DNA of 64,000 nt from Pseudoalteromonas xiamenensis (GCF_030994125.1 NZ_CP099917.1:1674001-1738000), one strand, 5' to 3'; shown: positions 28,192-38,588, counted from the first letter of the stretch. Numbers and translations are program-made. The notes: a model not told the origin generated them from the letters alone.

Positions 28192-29163
28192 ATGTCAGAA
28201 ACCAACTTTATCTCAAGTGCACAACGCGTCATCGATATCGAACGACAAGCTATCTCGGAAATAAAACAGTATGTTGATGTCAACTTCGACACGGCATGCC
28301 AAACCATGTTTGATTGCCAAGGCAGGATCATTGTCGTCGGAATGGGAAAATCCGGTCATGTAGGTAATAAAATTGCTGCTACGCTTGCGTCAACGGGTAC
28401 ACCCGCTTTCTTTGTACACCCTGGTGAAGCGAGTCATGGCGACTTAGGCATGATCACTAAAGACGATGTTGTTTTGCTTATTTCCAACTCAGGAGAAACT
28501 AGCGAAATCCTCAACATAGTTCCTGTCATAAAACGAATAGGTGCATACATTATCGCTATGACAGGGAATGCCCAATCTTCGATGGCTAAGCTTGCTAATT
28601 GTCATATCCAAGTCACCGTTTCTCAAGAGGCGTGCCCATTAGGGCTCGCGCCTACTGCAAGTACAACCGCGACCCTCGTCATGGGCGACGCACTAGCCGT
28701 CGCTCTGCTCGAAGCAAGAGGTTTTACCGCGGATGATTTTGCGCTGTCACACCCTGGTGGAAGTCTGGGCCGCCGTTTACTTCTTACACTTGATGACATC
28801 ATGCATAAAGAAACTCAGGTACCAAGAGTTGAACTTAATCAAACGGTCACAGCTGCCCTTTTTGAAATTTCAGCTAAAGGCCTCGGCATGACCTCTGTCG
28901 TCGATGGTTTTGGCCGCATGGTTGGGATTTTCACTGACGGCGATCTACGTCGTATTATTGAACAACGCATTGACATCCATTCGACCACGATTGAAAACGT
29001 CATGACACGAAAATGCACCACCGCGAATCCAGAAATGCTCGCTGCCGAAGCGCTAAATATCATGGAAAGAAAACGCATTAACGGTCTTATTGTCGTTGAT
29101 AGTCAAAACCGTCCAATTGGTGCACTTAATATGCAAGATTTACTCAAAGCGGGAGTGCTTTAA
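28192..29163 (+). CDS. kdsD: D-arabinose 5-phosphate isomerase KdsD
   Basis: 323 residues: SIS domain (VVGMGKSGHVGNKIAATLASTGT, HPGEASHGDLGMI, SNSGETSEIL) then two CBS domains (~205-323). Converts ribulose 5-phosphate to arabinose 5-phosphate, the first step to Kdo for LPS. Three nt before kdsC. Confidence 0.96.
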   Translation: MSETNFISSAQRVIDIERQAISEIKQYVDVNFDTACQTMFDCQGRIIVVGMGKSGHVGNKIAATLASTGTPAFFVHPGEASHGDLGMITKDDVVLLISNSGETSEILNIVPVIKRIGAYIIAMTGNAQSSMAKLANCHIQVTVSQEACPLGLAPTASTTATLVMGDALAVALLEARGFTADDFALSHPGGSLGRRLLLTLDDIMHKETQVPRVELNQTVTAALFEISAKGLGMTSVVDGFGRMVGIFTDGDLRRIIEQRIDIHSTTIENVMTRKCTTANPEMLAAEALNIMERKRINGLIVVDSQNRPIGALNMQDLLKAGVL

Positions 29164-29165
29164 CC

Positions 29166-29717
29166 ATGCAGTTTGCAGAACTATACCAACCTGTTAGCGA
29201 TGTAGTGTTCAACAAAGCCAAGAAAATCAAATTACTAATCTGTGATATTGATGGTGTATTCTCAGATGGTCGCATCTATTTGGGTAATCATGGTGAAGAA
29301 CTTAAAGCATTCAACACGAAAGATGGCTTCGGCATCAAAGCCTTGATCCAATCAGGCGTAGAAGTGGCTGTTATCACTGGTCGACATTCACAAATAGTTC
29401 AGCAACGCATGACTAGTTTAACCGTAAAGTATATTTATCAAGGTCAAGAAGACAAACTGATTGCTTATGCTGATTTGAAGGCAAAACTGGGGTTGGTCGA
29501 TGACGAAATTGCTTATATAGGTGATGATTCGCCAGATATGCCAGTAATGGAAAAGGTTGGGTTTGCAGTTGCGGTAAATGATGCACATCCAATCATTCGG
29601 CATTTATCACATTACACAACATTGTTACCTGGTGGATATGGCGCAGTTAGAGAACTGACCGATTTAATTATGTTGAGTCAAAATAAGCCATTAGGTTATC
29701 AAGGAACCAGTGCATGA
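29166..29717 (+). CDS. kdsC: 3-deoxy-D-manno-octulosonate 8-phosphate phosphatase KdsC
   Basis: 183 residues, HAD fold without a cap. Catalytic loop LLICDIDGVFSDG (nucleophile first Asp), AVITGRHSQIV and AYIGDDSPDMPVM for metal binding. Releases phosphate from Kdo-8-P in the Kdo pathway. Overlaps lptC by 4 nt. Confidence 0.96.
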   Translation: MQFAELYQPVSDVVFNKAKKIKLLICDIDGVFSDGRIYLGNHGEELKAFNTKDGFGIKALIQSGVEVAVITGRHSQIVQQRMTSLTVKYIYQGQEDKLIAYADLKAKLGLVDDEIAYIGDDSPDMPVMEKVGFAVAVNDAHPIIRHLSHYTTLLPGGYGAVRELTDLIMLSQNKPLGYQGTSA

Positions 29718-30268
29718 GTCATTCACGTGCCTTGCTGCTCGTCGTTTTTCTAGCGGTCATGGTGTGGCTTTGGGCCCCCTACCTATCAAACGAGCAAGCA
29801 GCTCAAGATGATAGACAAGATGTCCTAGCGCAGCCTGACTACATTGCCATGGACTTAAGACAGTCGATGTACAACAATGAAGGACAGCTGACTCATACAG
29901 TAAATGCGATAAAAGTTGAAATGTTTCAGGAGCTTGGCTTCTCTCACTTTCAATCGCCGACATTCACCTTGTATAACCAGCAACAGAATTGGCAACTCAC
30001 AGCAAATGAAGCAACGCTGTATGAAAACAATACCCTAATTTTGGAAGGGGATGTTGTTGCCACAAATATGGACAACACGAGCATGATTAGCCACATAAAC
30101 GCTGCTCATATTCGTGTTGATATAACGAATAAAAAAATGCTTTCGGAACAACCCGTTGTTGTGTCTGGTCCAAATTTAACGATCACCGGCCAAGGTTTAT
30201 TGGCGGATCTCAAAACCGACACAATTGAACTTAATAACCATACACGAACGATTTACTATGAAAAATAA
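29714..30268 (+). CDS. lptC: LPS export protein LptC
   Basis: 184 residues: N-terminal membrane helix (ALLLVVFLAVMVWLW) and a periplasmic beta-jellyroll (DYIAMDLRQSMYNNEGQLTHTVNA, LTANEATLYENNTLILEGDVVA). Bridges LptB2FG to LptA. Translationally coupled on both sides (ATGA with kdsC, 11-nt overlap with lptA). Confidence 0.95.
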   Translation: MSHSRALLLVVFLAVMVWLWAPYLSNEQAAQDDRQDVLAQPDYIAMDLRQSMYNNEGQLTHTVNAIKVEMFQELGFSHFQSPTFTLYNQQQNWQLTANEATLYENNTLILEGDVVATNMDNTSMISHINAAHIRVDITNKKMLSEQPVVVSGPNLTITGQGLLADLKTDTIELNNHTRTIYYEK

Positions 30269-30779
30269 GCCTTTGATAACGCTGATCGCGGTTTTAATGA
30301 GCACATCGGTTTTTGCTGTGACAATGCCGCTTGAACCTGTGTCGATCGTCGCTGAAAAACAACTTGCACAGTTAAAGTCCAACATTGGTATTTTTGAAAA
30401 GAATGTTGAAATCGTTCATGGCAAGCGAAAAATTAAAGCGGACAGATTAGAAGTCCATCGTCGCGAAGAAATGGGCGAAAATGCAGAATTGCTCGTAGCG
30501 ACAGGAAATCCAGCCGTATTCCAAGAAACTCAAGATGACGGCAGCATTTTGAAAGCGACGGCGAAAGAAGTTCGCTATGACGTCGCAAACCGCTTACTGA
30601 CCATCAAAGGTGGGGCTGAAATCAGCCAAGCTGGTCAAAAAATTAATGCTGAAGTGATTGTCTATGACATGGAAAAACAGCTCATAAGTGCAGAGCGAGG
30701 CAATGAAAGCCAGTCGCGAGTACGTACCATCCTTGTGCCGGAACAAAAAGACAAAAGCAAGGAGCAAGGTAATCCATGA
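30258..30779 (+). CDS. lptA: LPS transport periplasmic bridge protein LptA
   Basis: 173 residues from ATG 30258, chosen because the signal peptide [20 protein letters not shown] starts there; an upstream in-frame ATG inside lptC lacks support. OstA-type beta domain ([50 protein letters not shown]). Polymerises to carry LPS across the periplasm. Confidence 0.95.
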   Translation: MKNKPLITLIAVLMSTSVFAVTMPLEPVSIVAEKQLAQLKSNIGIFEKNVEIVHGKRKIKADRLEVHRREEMGENAELLVATGNPAVFQETQDDGSILKATAKEVRYDVANRLLTIKGGAEISQAGQKINAEVIVYDMEKQLISAERGNESQSRVRTILVPEQKDKSKEQGNP

Positions 30780-31501
30780 GTACGTTACGCGCAGAGTTCC
30801 TAGCAAAAAGTTATAAAGGAAGACAAGTCGTAAAGAACGTTGGCTTGAGTATCGAAGCAGGCAGCATTGTTGGCTTACTCGGTCCAAATGGCGCGGGGAA
30901 AACCACGACGTTTTACATGATTGTTGGATTGGTTCCAAGTGACAAGGGAACGATTCATATCGACGATCAAGATATCACTTTGTTACCAATGCATAGCCGA
31001 GCGCGGTTAGGCATTGGTTATTTACCGCAAGAATCGTCTATCTTTCGAAAACTAACCGTCTTTCAAAATTTGATGGCGATCCTTGAGACTCGTAAAGATC
31101 TCAACAAAGCAGGCCGAGAGCAAACCCTTAATGAACTACTTGATGAGTTTAATATTCAACACATTAGAGATAGTTTGGGTATGGCTTTATCCGGTGGTGA
31201 GCGTCGTCGAGTTGAAATTGCTCGCGCTTTGGCCGCTTCGCCAAAATTTATCCTTTTAGATGAGCCTTTTGCTGGCGTTGATCCCATTTCAGTGTTAGAT
31301 ATAAAGAAAATAATCGAACACCTAAAAAATCGTGGTATCGGCGTACTCATCACGGACCACAACGTAAGAGAAACATTAGATGTCTGTGAAAAGGCCTACA
31401 TTGTTTCTCATGGTGAATTAATCGCGGCAGGTACTCCTGAATCCGTTTTGGCAAATCAAACCGTCCGCGATGTCTACCTAGGCGAACAATTCAGGCTATA
31501 G
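30776..31501 (+). CDS. lptB: LPS export ABC transporter ATP-binding protein LptB
   Basis: 241 residues. Walker [11 protein letters not shown]-loop, signature [16 protein letters not shown], Walker [14 protein letters not shown] and switch His in ITDHNVRET. Powers LPS extraction with LptFG (not in this window). ATGA overlap with lptA. Confidence 0.97.
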   Translation: MSTLRAEFLAKSYKGRQVVKNVGLSIEAGSIVGLLGPNGAGKTTTFYMIVGLVPSDKGTIHIDDQDITLLPMHSRARLGIGYLPQESSIFRKLTVFQNLMAILETRKDLNKAGREQTLNELLDEFNIQHIRDSLGMALSGGERRRVEIARALAASPKFILLDEPFAGVDPISVLDIKKIIEHLKNRGIGVLITDHNVRETLDVCEKAYIVSHGELIAAGTPESVLANQTVRDVYLGEQFRL

Positions 31502-31560
31502 TTTACGTAGTACAGTCGCCTAATTGAATTGAACACTAGAGAAAGGATTGTTACAGATAC

Positions 31561-33075
31561 ATGAGGCAATCATTACAGCTCCGCATGGGGCAGCAACTGA
31601 CAATGACGCCACAATTGCAGCAAGCAATACGCTTGTTGCAGTTGAGCACGCTAGATCTTCAGCAAGAAATTCAAGAAGCGCTGGACAGCAATCCCCTATT
31701 AGAAGTCGATGATCAGGAAAATTCCCCTGAAAATAACCAACAAGATGACGACTTCGATTATGCCTCATCTCAAGAATCCAGTTCATCAGAACCCTCCAAT
31801 GACTTCGAAGAACAAGTCACTGACTATGAAATGGAATCCGGTGACGCACTAAATAAAGATACGGTCAGTGACGAACTGGCAATGGACGTCACTTGGGATG
31901 AATACATGAGTGCGGCTCCTGCAGCCTCTTCAGGACCAATGCCAGACGATGACATGGTCTATCAAGGCGAAACGACCGAAACGCTTCATGAATATCTAAT
32001 GTGGCAACTTGAACTCACCCCATTTTCACCGACTGATCGTGCCATTGCTGTTGCCATTGTCGAGGCGGTAGATGAGTCTGGTACGCTCACCGTTTCAACA
32101 CAAGACATCGTTGACAGTCTGAATGAAGGTAGCGATGAAGAAGAACCCATTGAGCTTGATGAAGTAGAAGCTGTATTAAAGCGAGTTCAACTCTTTGATC
32201 CTATTGGTATCGCAGCGAGAAGCTTACAAGAATGCCTCTGCATCCAACTAAACCAATATGATTCATCAACGCCTTGGTTAGCTGAGACAAAACAAATACT
32301 TAATGAACACATTGAGCTTTTAGCAAGTCGTGACTATCGCACTTTAATGAAAAAGACTAAGCTTAAAGAAAGTGATTTAAAAGAAGTCATGACGCTAATT
32401 CATAGCCTCAATCCTAAACCTGCAGCCTCAGTGATCCATGAAGAACCAGAGTACGTGGTACCAGATGTATCAGTGAAAAAGGTCAAAGGCCGTTGGGTTG
32501 TTGAATTAAATCCTGATTGCATGCCAAAGATCCGTGTTAACGATCAATACGCCGCAATGAGTCGTTCCGTTCGCTCTTCAAGTGATAGCCAGTTTATTCG
32601 CTCTCACCTACAAGAAGCCAAATGGTTTATTAAAAGTTTAGAAAGTCGCAATGAGACGCTAATGAAAGTGGCTAACTGTATCGTAAAACAGCAGCAAGCC
32701 TTTTTTGAACATGGCCCTGAAGCCATGCGTCCAATGGTGTTAAATGATGTCGCTGAAATGGTCGAAATGCACGAATCCACCATTTCACGTGTTACGACAC
32801 AAAAATACATGCATACACCTCGCGGCATTTTTGAACTGAAATACTTCTTCTCAAGTCATGTTAGTACCGAAAACGGAGGTGAGTGCTCATCCACTGCGAT
32901 ACGAGCGCTCATTAAAAAGCTAATTGCCGCAGAAAATGCAGCTAAACCATTGAGTGATAGCAAAATTGCGGATATTTTAGCGGAACAAGGAATTCAAGTG
33001 GCGAGACGTACGATTGCAAAATATCGTGAGTCTTTGGCTATACCACCGTCAAATCAGCGTAAAAGCCTGATCTAA
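31561..33075 (+). CDS. rpoN: RNA polymerase sigma-54 factor RpoN
   Basis: 504 residues. Gln-rich activator-interaction region I ([31 protein letters not shown]), an acidic region II (~45-125), core-binding domain, the helix-turn-helix with [23 protein letters not shown], and the RpoN box [12 protein letters not shown] near the C-terminus. Directs transcription from -24/-12 promoters. Starts 60 nt after lptB. Confidence 0.97.
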   Translation: MRQSLQLRMGQQLTMTPQLQQAIRLLQLSTLDLQQEIQEALDSNPLLEVDDQENSPENNQQDDDFDYASSQESSSSEPSNDFEEQVTDYEMESGDALNKDTVSDELAMDVTWDEYMSAAPAASSGPMPDDDMVYQGETTETLHEYLMWQLELTPFSPTDRAIAVAIVEAVDESGTLTVSTQDIVDSLNEGSDEEEPIELDEVEAVLKRVQLFDPIGIAARSLQECLCIQLNQYDSSTPWLAETKQILNEHIELLASRDYRTLMKKTKLKESDLKEVMTLIHSLNPKPAASVIHEEPEYVVPDVSVKKVKGRWVVELNPDCMPKIRVNDQYAAMSRSVRSSSDSQFIRSHLQEAKWFIKSLESRNETLMKVANCIVKQQQAFFEHGPEAMRPMVLNDVAEMVEMHESTISRVTTQKYMHTPRGIFELKYFFSSHVSTENGGECSSTAIRALIKKLIAAENAAKPLSDSKIADILAEQGIQVARRTIAKYRESLAIPPSNQRKSLI

Positions 33076-33104
33076 GACGTAAAACTCAAGAAGGAAAAAT
33101 GCTT

Positions 33105-33392
33105 ATGCAACTAAATCTAACTGGTCGTCACGTAGAAATTACCGATTCTTTAAGAGACTATGTAAACAGTAAGTTTGCGAAGCTGGAGCGACATTTTGAT
33201 CACATCAATAATGTTCACGTTATATTAGATGTTGAAAAACTCACGCATAAAGCAGAAGCAACTCTACATGTAAATGGTGGGGAACTCTTTGCATCAACGG
33301 AACACCAGGACATGTACGCGGCCATCGATTTACTCTTGGATAAGTTGGACCGTCAAGTAATAAAACATAAAGAAAAGATGACTCGACACTAA
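33105..33392 (+). CDS. hpf: Ribosome hibernation promoting factor HPF (short form)
   Basis: 95 residues from ATG 33105, which matches the E. coli N-terminus (MQLNLTGRHVEIT) and has AAGGA 9 nt upstream; the ATG at 33099 is only 3 nt from that site. Single S30AE domain (VNSKFAKLERHFDHINNVHVIL, ATLHVNGGELFAS, MYAAIDLLLDKLDRQ). Binds idle ribosomes and promotes 100S dimers. Confidence 0.95.
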   Translation: MQLNLTGRHVEITDSLRDYVNSKFAKLERHFDHINNVHVILDVEKLTHKAEATLHVNGGELFASTEHQDMYAAIDLLLDKLDRQVIKHKEKMTRH

Positions 33393-33394
33393 CA

Positions 33395-33841
33395 ATGAAA
33401 CTTAGCGAACTCATTTCAAAGGACTGCACGAAAGCTGCAGTCCTTTTTACTAGTAAAAAGCGCGTTCTAGAATATCTTAGTGAATTAGCACAACAGCAGC
33501 TTCCAGAAGTAGATCAACATGAAATCCTTGATGCACTTCTTGCGCGAGAAAAACTGGGAAGCACAGGAATTGGCAAAGGTGTTGCACTTCCGCATGGGCG
33601 TTTAACCGGTATAGAAAAACCGCTCGTCATGCTCCTTACGAACCAAGAAGCGATCGATTACGATGCAATAGACAATCGTCCCGTCGACGTATTTGTCGGA
33701 CTGATCGTACCAGAAGGGGAACATCAATCACATCTAAAGACCTTAGCCACTATCGCTGATAAACTTAGGGACAAAGAATACTGTCGTCGTTTACGACATG
33801 CACAAACAGATGAAGAATTGTTTGAGGTACTGGATAGCTAA
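33395..33841 (+). CDS. ptsN: Nitrogen PTS EIIA component PtsN
   Basis: 148 residues, slightly shorter than E. coli (163). EIIA fold with phosphorylatable His67 in GIGKGVALPHGR. Last step of the regulatory phosphorelay PtsP-PtsO-PtsN, which controls potassium uptake and envelope stress rather than sugar import. Starts 2 nt after hpf. Confidence 0.95.
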   Translation: MKLSELISKDCTKAAVLFTSKKRVLEYLSELAQQQLPEVDQHEILDALLAREKLGSTGIGKGVALPHGRLTGIEKPLVMLLTNQEAIDYDAIDNRPVDVFVGLIVPEGEHQSHLKTLATIADKLRDKEYCRRLRHAQTDEELFEVLDS

Positions 33842-33855
33842 GTAGAGGTGGTAAA

Positions 33856-34710
33856 ATGGAACTTATAATTATCAGTGGTCGCTCTGGATCCGGAAAATCA
33901 GTTGCATTAAGAGTCTTAGAAGACTTAGGGTTTTATTGCGTAGATAATATTCCTGTTAATTTATTGCCTTCTCTTGTGCGTATTTCTGCCGATAACTATG
34001 ACAAAGTGGCAGTAAGCATTGACGTCCGTAACCTACCAAAAGAACAACAAGAATTTAATGAAATCTTCGAATACTTACCGCAGTTCGCTAAACCCACCTT
34101 ATTTTATTTAGACAGTGATGATCATACGTTAATTCGCCGATTTTCTGAAACTCGTCGGCTTCACCCTCTTTCAATTAACAGTCTTCCACTGGATATGGCT
34201 ATTGCGCAAGAGAAAGTATTATTAGATGTTATCATCAACCGAGCGGATGTTCTCATCGATACCACGGACATGAGCGTACATCAACTTGCGGAGACGATTA
34301 GAGAGAAAATATTAGGTAAGAAAGATAAAACGCTCATCATTACCTTTATGTCATTTGGCTTCAAACATGGTATTCCAAAAGAAGCGGATTACGTTTTTGA
34401 TGCTCGTTTCTTGCCAAATCCGCATTGGGAGCCTGAATTAAAACCGTTAACCGGCCTCGACCAACCTGTAAAGGATTATCTCGCCAATCACAGTATTGTG
34501 CAAAAATTCACCTGGCAAATTCAGACGTTTGTACAAACTTGGCTGCCACATTTAGAGCGCAATAACCGCAGTTATCTCACCATTGCGATTGGATGCACGG
34601 GTGGCCAACATCGCTCCGTGTATCTTGCCCAAACGATTGGTGAAAGTTTTCAGACAATGCACAGTAACGTAAAAATTCGCCACAGAGAGCAACCCAATCA
34701 TGCGAGTTGA
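33856..34710 (+). CDS. rapZ: RNase adapter RapZ
   Basis: 284 residues. Walker A SGRSGSGKS, then VDNIPVNLLPSLV and DVRNLP, and the C-terminal domain with TFMSFGFKHGIPKEADYVFDARFLPNPHW and IGCTGGQHRSVYLAQ. In E. coli RapZ senses glucosamine-6-P and steers sRNA GlmZ to RNase E, controlling GlmS and so peptidoglycan/LPS precursor supply. Overlaps ptsO by 11 nt. Confidence 0.96.
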   Translation: MELIIISGRSGSGKSVALRVLEDLGFYCVDNIPVNLLPSLVRISADNYDKVAVSIDVRNLPKEQQEFNEIFEYLPQFAKPTLFYLDSDDHTLIRRFSETRRLHPLSINSLPLDMAIAQEKVLLDVIINRADVLIDTTDMSVHQLAETIREKILGKKDKTLIITFMSFGFKHGIPKEADYVFDARFLPNPHWEPELKPLTGLDQPVKDYLANHSIVQKFTWQIQTFVQTWLPHLERNNRSYLTIAIGCTGGQHRSVYLAQTIGESFQTMHSNVKIRHREQPNHAS

Positions 34711-34972
34711 GAACACGTTTTTAATTAAAAATAAACTAGGTTTACATGCGCGCGCCGCAACGGTTTTAGCGCAACTAGCCATGCAGTTCGATGCACAAAT
34801 TACGCTGTATCAGGACGATAAAATCGCAGAAGGCGATAGTGTTCTCGCGTTGATGTTACTCGAAAGTAGTCAAGGCAAAGAAATTAAAGTCGTTTGTGAA
34901 GGACCCGATGCGGAACCTGCTTTGGATGCAATAGGGGAACTTATCGACGATCGTTTCCATGAATCTGAATAA
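34700..34972 (+). CDS. ptsO: Phosphocarrier protein NPr (PtsO)
   Basis: 90 residues, HPr fold. Phosphoacceptor His16 in NKLGLHARAATVLAQLA and the Ser-region equivalent EGDSVLALMLLESSQGKEI. Passes phosphate from PtsP to PtsN. Last gene of the rpoN-hpf-ptsN-rapZ-ptsO cluster. Confidence 0.95.
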   Translation: MRVENTFLIKNKLGLHARAATVLAQLAMQFDAQITLYQDDKIAEGDSVLALMLLESSQGKEIKVVCEGPDAEPALDAIGELIDDRFHESE

Positions 34973-35089
34973 GTTGCTGATTTTCTCCTTAAATCCGGCT
35001 TGGTAAGCGTGAGTTAATTCGTTACACTTATACTAGAGCTCCTTTTTGTGCTTAGCACATTCATTTAACCGTACAATCAAGGAACGCCT

Positions 35090-36451
35090 ATGCCGGAAAC
35101 CTTCGAGCAAGACTACACACTGCAGCAATTAAAACAAGTCACAAAAGCGCTTAACAGTGGGCAGTTTGTTCAGGTTCGACGTATGCTTGCCGAAACGGCA
35201 CCTTGCGACTCCGCCCTATTACTTGAATCTTCTCCACATAAAGTTCGTACACAACTTTGGCAATTAGTTGACCCAGATATTCAAGGTGACATCCTTGAAG
35301 AGCTCTCTGAAGACGTGCGTCTTGGCATCATCGCTCAGATGGAACCTGAGCTCATCGCCGCGGCAACGGAAGACATGGACGACGATGACTTAGGTGAAGT
35401 ACTTCGAAGCTTACCCGAACCTGTCTATCAAGATGTATTGGGCGCAATGGATGCGATTGACCGTGAACGTGCAACGCAAGCCCTATCCTATCAAGAACGT
35501 ACTGCGGGTGCGTTGATGAACAGCGATACTGTGACTATTCGTCCGGATGTATCGCTTGATGTTGTATTACGTTATCTAAGGCTGAAAGGGGAGCTGCCTG
35601 ACGGCACAGATGACTTGTATGTTGTCGATAAAGATAATTGCTTCTTAGGCTCATTGCCGCTTAGCGTGCTGCTAACCAATTCACCGGATAAAATTGTTCG
35701 GGATCTCATGGATCTTGAAAAAGAGGCCATTCCAATCTCCATGGATGAAAGTGAAGTCGCACAGTTGTTCGAGCGTCACAATTGGATTTCAGCACCTGTG
35801 GTTGATGACAATAAACATCTCCTTGGTCGTATTACGATTGATGATATCGTCGATGTCATCCGAGAAGACGCTGAACACAGTTTAATGAGTATGGCGGGTC
35901 TTGATGATGAAGAAGATACCTTTGCCCCCGTCATGAAGTCCAGCCAACGTCGTTCAATCTGGCTTGGTATTAACTTGCTAACCGCGCTGCTTGCCGCATT
36001 TGTTGCGAGCTTTTTTGAAGGTACGTTAGACATACTACCAATCCTTGCCGTTCTCAATGGTATCGTACCAAGTATGGGTGGCGTTGCAGGGAGCCAGACA
36101 TTAACACTGGTCATTCGAGGTATTGCATTGGGGCACGTTAACAGCGCCAACCAACGCTTTATTTTAGGTAAAGAACTGGCGATTGGGGCTTTGAATGGTT
36201 TGCTTTGGTCTGTACTTATTGCGGGTGTTATCGCCGTTTGGCAATGGGACTTTAAACTTGGCGCCGTAATCGCCTTTGCGATGTTTATGAATTTAGTCGC
36301 GGCTGGTATTGCAGGGGCAAGTATTCCACTTATCCTCAAACGTTTACACATTGACCCCGCTCTTGCAGGTAGCGTGGTGTTAACAACCGTGACCGATATT
36401 GTGGGTATTTTCGCTTTCTTGGGTACTGCGACGTGGATTTTGGTAGACTAA
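35090..36451 (+). CDS. mgtE: Magnesium transporter MgtE
   Basis: 453 residues. N-terminal helical domain of MgtE repeats (~25-130), two CBS domains (~140-265), a plug helix and five membrane helices, with family stretch GIVPSMGGVAGSQTLTLVIRGIALGH. Homodimeric Mg2+ channel gated by Mg2+ in the CBS region. Has its own 117-nt upstream region; a TATACT near 35027 could be a -10. A 13-bp inverted repeat spans its stop codon. Confidence 0.95.
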   Translation: MPETFEQDYTLQQLKQVTKALNSGQFVQVRRMLAETAPCDSALLLESSPHKVRTQLWQLVDPDIQGDILEELSEDVRLGIIAQMEPELIAAATEDMDDDDLGEVLRSLPEPVYQDVLGAMDAIDRERATQALSYQERTAGALMNSDTVTIRPDVSLDVVLRYLRLKGELPDGTDDLYVVDKDNCFLGSLPLSVLLTNSPDKIVRDLMDLEKEAIPISMDESEVAQLFERHNWISAPVVDDNKHLLGRITIDDIVDVIREDAEHSLMSMAGLDDEEDTFAPVMKSSQRRSIWLGINLLTALLAAFVASFFEGTLDILPILAVLNGIVPSMGGVAGSQTLTLVIRGIALGHVNSANQRFILGKELAIGALNGLLWSVLIAGVIAVWQWDFKLGAVIAFAMFMNLVAAGIAGASIPLILKRLHIDPALAGSVVLTTVTDIVGIFAFLGTATWILVD

Positions 36452-36466
36452 ACGTCTACCAAAATC
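36436..36466. repeat. 13-bp inverted repeat across the mgtE stop codon
   Basis: GATTTTGGTAGAC and GTCTACCAAAATC flank a 5-nt loop containing the TAA stop. No T-run follows on either strand. Sits 7 nt from the end of the convergent pmbA, so it may end or stabilise both transcripts. Confidence 0.6.
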
Positions 36467-36472
36467 GGCGTG

Positions 36473-37834
36473 TTACTGACCTGCGATTTGCATTTCTGAA
36501 ATTAAAATCGAACCCGTCTGTACTGAGCCGCGTTTCTCAATGTCATTACCAATCGCAACAATGTTTTTGAACATCTCTTTAAGATTACCCGCGATGGTAA
36601 TTTCACTCACAGGGAATTGGATTTCACCATTTTCTACCCAAAAACCCGCAGCCCCTCGAGAATAATCGCCAGTTACTGTATTTGCACCATGACCCATTAA
36701 TTCTGTCACTAATAATCCCTTACCCATCGATTTTAACAGGCTATCTAGCCCCCCTTCTGTTGGATGAACTAACCAGTTGTGAATACCACCTGCGTGCCCA
36801 GTCGCTTGCATCCCAAGCTTTTTCGCCGCGTAGCTAGCTAGTAGGTAGGTTTGTAGCTCTCCTGCCTGTAATACTTCTCTCTCAGAGGTTCTGACGCCTT
36901 CGCTATCAAACGGGCTTGATGCTAATGCTCTAAGCATGTGTGGGCGTTCAGAAACAGAGACGCATGAGCTAAAGACTTGAGTGCCTAAACTATCAAGTAA
37001 GAAGCTCGATTTACGGTAAAGCGCGCCCCCACCAATGGCATTCACTAAGTGCCCAAACAAGCTATTGGCGATGTCCGCACGGAAAATCACAGGGACTTTC
37101 TGGGTCGCCACTTGACGACTGTTCAGCTTCGCAAGTGTTGAATCAGCCGCCTCCACACCAACTTCCGCCGCTTGCTTTAACTCAGAAAACACACGTGAAA
37201 TTGTGTATGCAGAGTCACGCTGCATCATGTCGCCTTCTTTGCCTATCACCATCGTACTCAAAGAATGACGAGTACGAGGAAAACCAGCTAGAAAGCCGTG
37301 CGTATTTCCGTAGACGCGAAGTCCTTGATGGCTTGAAAAACTTGCCCCATCAGAATTCACAATACGCGAATCGAATTCAAGCGCCGCTTTTTCGGCTTGC
37401 TGACAAAGCACAATACCTTGCTCTGGCGATATATCTTCTGGATGAAACAAATCTAAATCAGGATAGTCAAAAGCCATCAACGCTTTATCCGCCAGACCGT
37501 TACAAAGGTCATCAGACGTATACTTCGCTATTTCAACGGCCTTTTTTACCACCGATTTAAGCGCTGAAGGACTTAAATCGGCAGTAGAGGCTGAACCTTT
37601 ATGGTTGCCTACGTAAACGGATATGCCTAACCCACCATCTTGGTTAAATTCGATGGTATCCACTTCACCCAAACGAGTGCTCACAGACAAACCTGAGGTG
37701 CTCGACATAGCTGCTTCTGCCGCGGTTGCACCCAATGAGGTTGCATAGTCCAACGCTTCGGATACAGCTTGTTTAACTTCTTCAATACGTTGATAAATAG
37801 GCGCGTTCTGTGTTTGGCTCATGGCATATTCCAT
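36473..37834 (-). CDS. pmbA: Metalloprotease PmbA/TldE
   Basis: 453 residues from ATG 37834; this start follows an A/G-rich GAGAAAG, while an in-frame start 33 nt upstream lacks support and one 12 nt downstream is possible. Typical stretches: GLSVSTRLGEVDTIEFNQDGGLGISVY, FGHLVNAIGGGALYRKSSFLLDSLG, STGHAGG-like ATGHAGGIHNW and GAAGFWVENGEIQFPVSEITIAGNL. Partner of TldD; the pair degrades unfolded peptides, matures microcin B17 and processes CcdA in E. coli. Confidence 0.95.
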   Translation of the reverse strand: MEYAMSQTQNAPIYQRIEEVKQAVSEALDYATSLGATAAEAAMSSTSGLSVSTRLGEVDTIEFNQDGGLGISVYVGNHKGSASTADLSPSALKSVVKKAVEIAKYTSDDLCNGLADKALMAFDYPDLDLFHPEDISPEQGIVLCQQAEKAALEFDSRIVNSDGASFSSHQGLRVYGNTHGFLAGFPRTRHSLSTMVIGKEGDMMQRDSAYTISRVFSELKQAAEVGVEAADSTLAKLNSRQVATQKVPVIFRADIANSLFGHLVNAIGGGALYRKSSFLLDSLGTQVFSSCVSVSERPHMLRALASSPFDSEGVRTSEREVLQAGELQTYLLASYAAKKLGMQATGHAGGIHNWLVHPTEGGLDSLLKSMGKGLLVTELMGHGANTVTGDYSRGAAGFWVENGEIQFPVSEITIAGNLKEMFKNIVAIGNDIEKRGSVQTGSILISEMQIAGQ

Positions 37835-38001
37835 ATTTAAACTTTCTCTTTTAATGCTACCACACATCTCTCATTTCAGCCTTAGGAACAACAAATAAGA
37901 TTTTACCTACGGTATTTAAAGCCTACATTTCTACAACACTGAAGCAAAGTGGTAATGGGTTTGGTATACTTGCCAATAAGTATTTTATTTGGCAATTAAT
38001 C

Positions 38002-38529
38002 ATGGCGAGAAAACGTCCCGATCCGTTTGAAGTCGAAGAAGAGATCATCTACGTTTCAAAAAGCGAATTAAAGCGCGATGCGCAAGAACTGTTTCAACTG
38101 GGTGTTGATATTGTTGGCTTAAGTAAGAAGCAACGAGACAAGTTACCTTTGTCTCCAGCGCTTGTTGAAGCAATGGCTTTAGCCGACAAACTTCAAGGCA
38201 AACATGAAGCTTTGCGCCGCCATATGAGTTATATCTCAAAAACATTACGCGAATCCGATAATGTTCCTGATATCCAAGCGATGATTGATTTGCTTTTAAA
38301 TAAGAACAATCAAGCAGACGTGTTGATGAATAAAATTGAGCGTATTCGCAACGAATTAATTTCAACTGGCGACGACAAAGCGAATGAATTGTTAGAGAAA
38401 TATCCCTCGCTCGAACGCCAAAAATTACGTCAGTTAATTCGCCAAGCGAAAAAAGAAGCGGCGGCGGAAAAACCTGCAAAAGGCTACAAAGAACTGTTTC
38501 AGTACATTAAAGAAGTCATTATGCCCTAG
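38002..38529 (+). CDS. darP: Ribosome biogenesis factor DarP (YjgA, DUF615)
   Basis: 175 residues, highly charged and helical (FEVEEEIIYVSKSELKRDAQELFQLG at the start; YPSLERQKLRQLIRQAKKE near the end). Associates with late 50S precursors in E. coli. Encoded next to pmbA and divergent from it, the usual arrangement. Confidence 0.93.
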   Translation: MARKRPDPFEVEEEIIYVSKSELKRDAQELFQLGVDIVGLSKKQRDKLPLSPALVEAMALADKLQGKHEALRRHMSYISKTLRESDNVPDIQAMIDLLLNKNNQADVLMNKIERIRNELISTGDDKANELLEKYPSLERQKLRQLIRQAKKEAAAEKPAKGYKELFQYIKEVIMP

Positions 38530-38550
38530 AGCGAATGACTGTGAGACATT

Positions 38551-38588
38551 CTAAATAAAAACCCCGCGAAAGCGGGGTTTTTATTTAG
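38551..38588. terminator. Bidirectional terminator between darP and tldD
   Basis: A perfect 17-bp stem (arms 38551-38567 and 38572-38588, core ACCCCGC/GCGGGGT) with a GAAA tetraloop and T-runs on both strands. Confidence 0.95.

Noticed and set aside
34973..35089. Magnesium riboswitch before mgtE
   Set aside because: The 117-nt region is too short and shows no recognisable M-box or ykkC-like structure.
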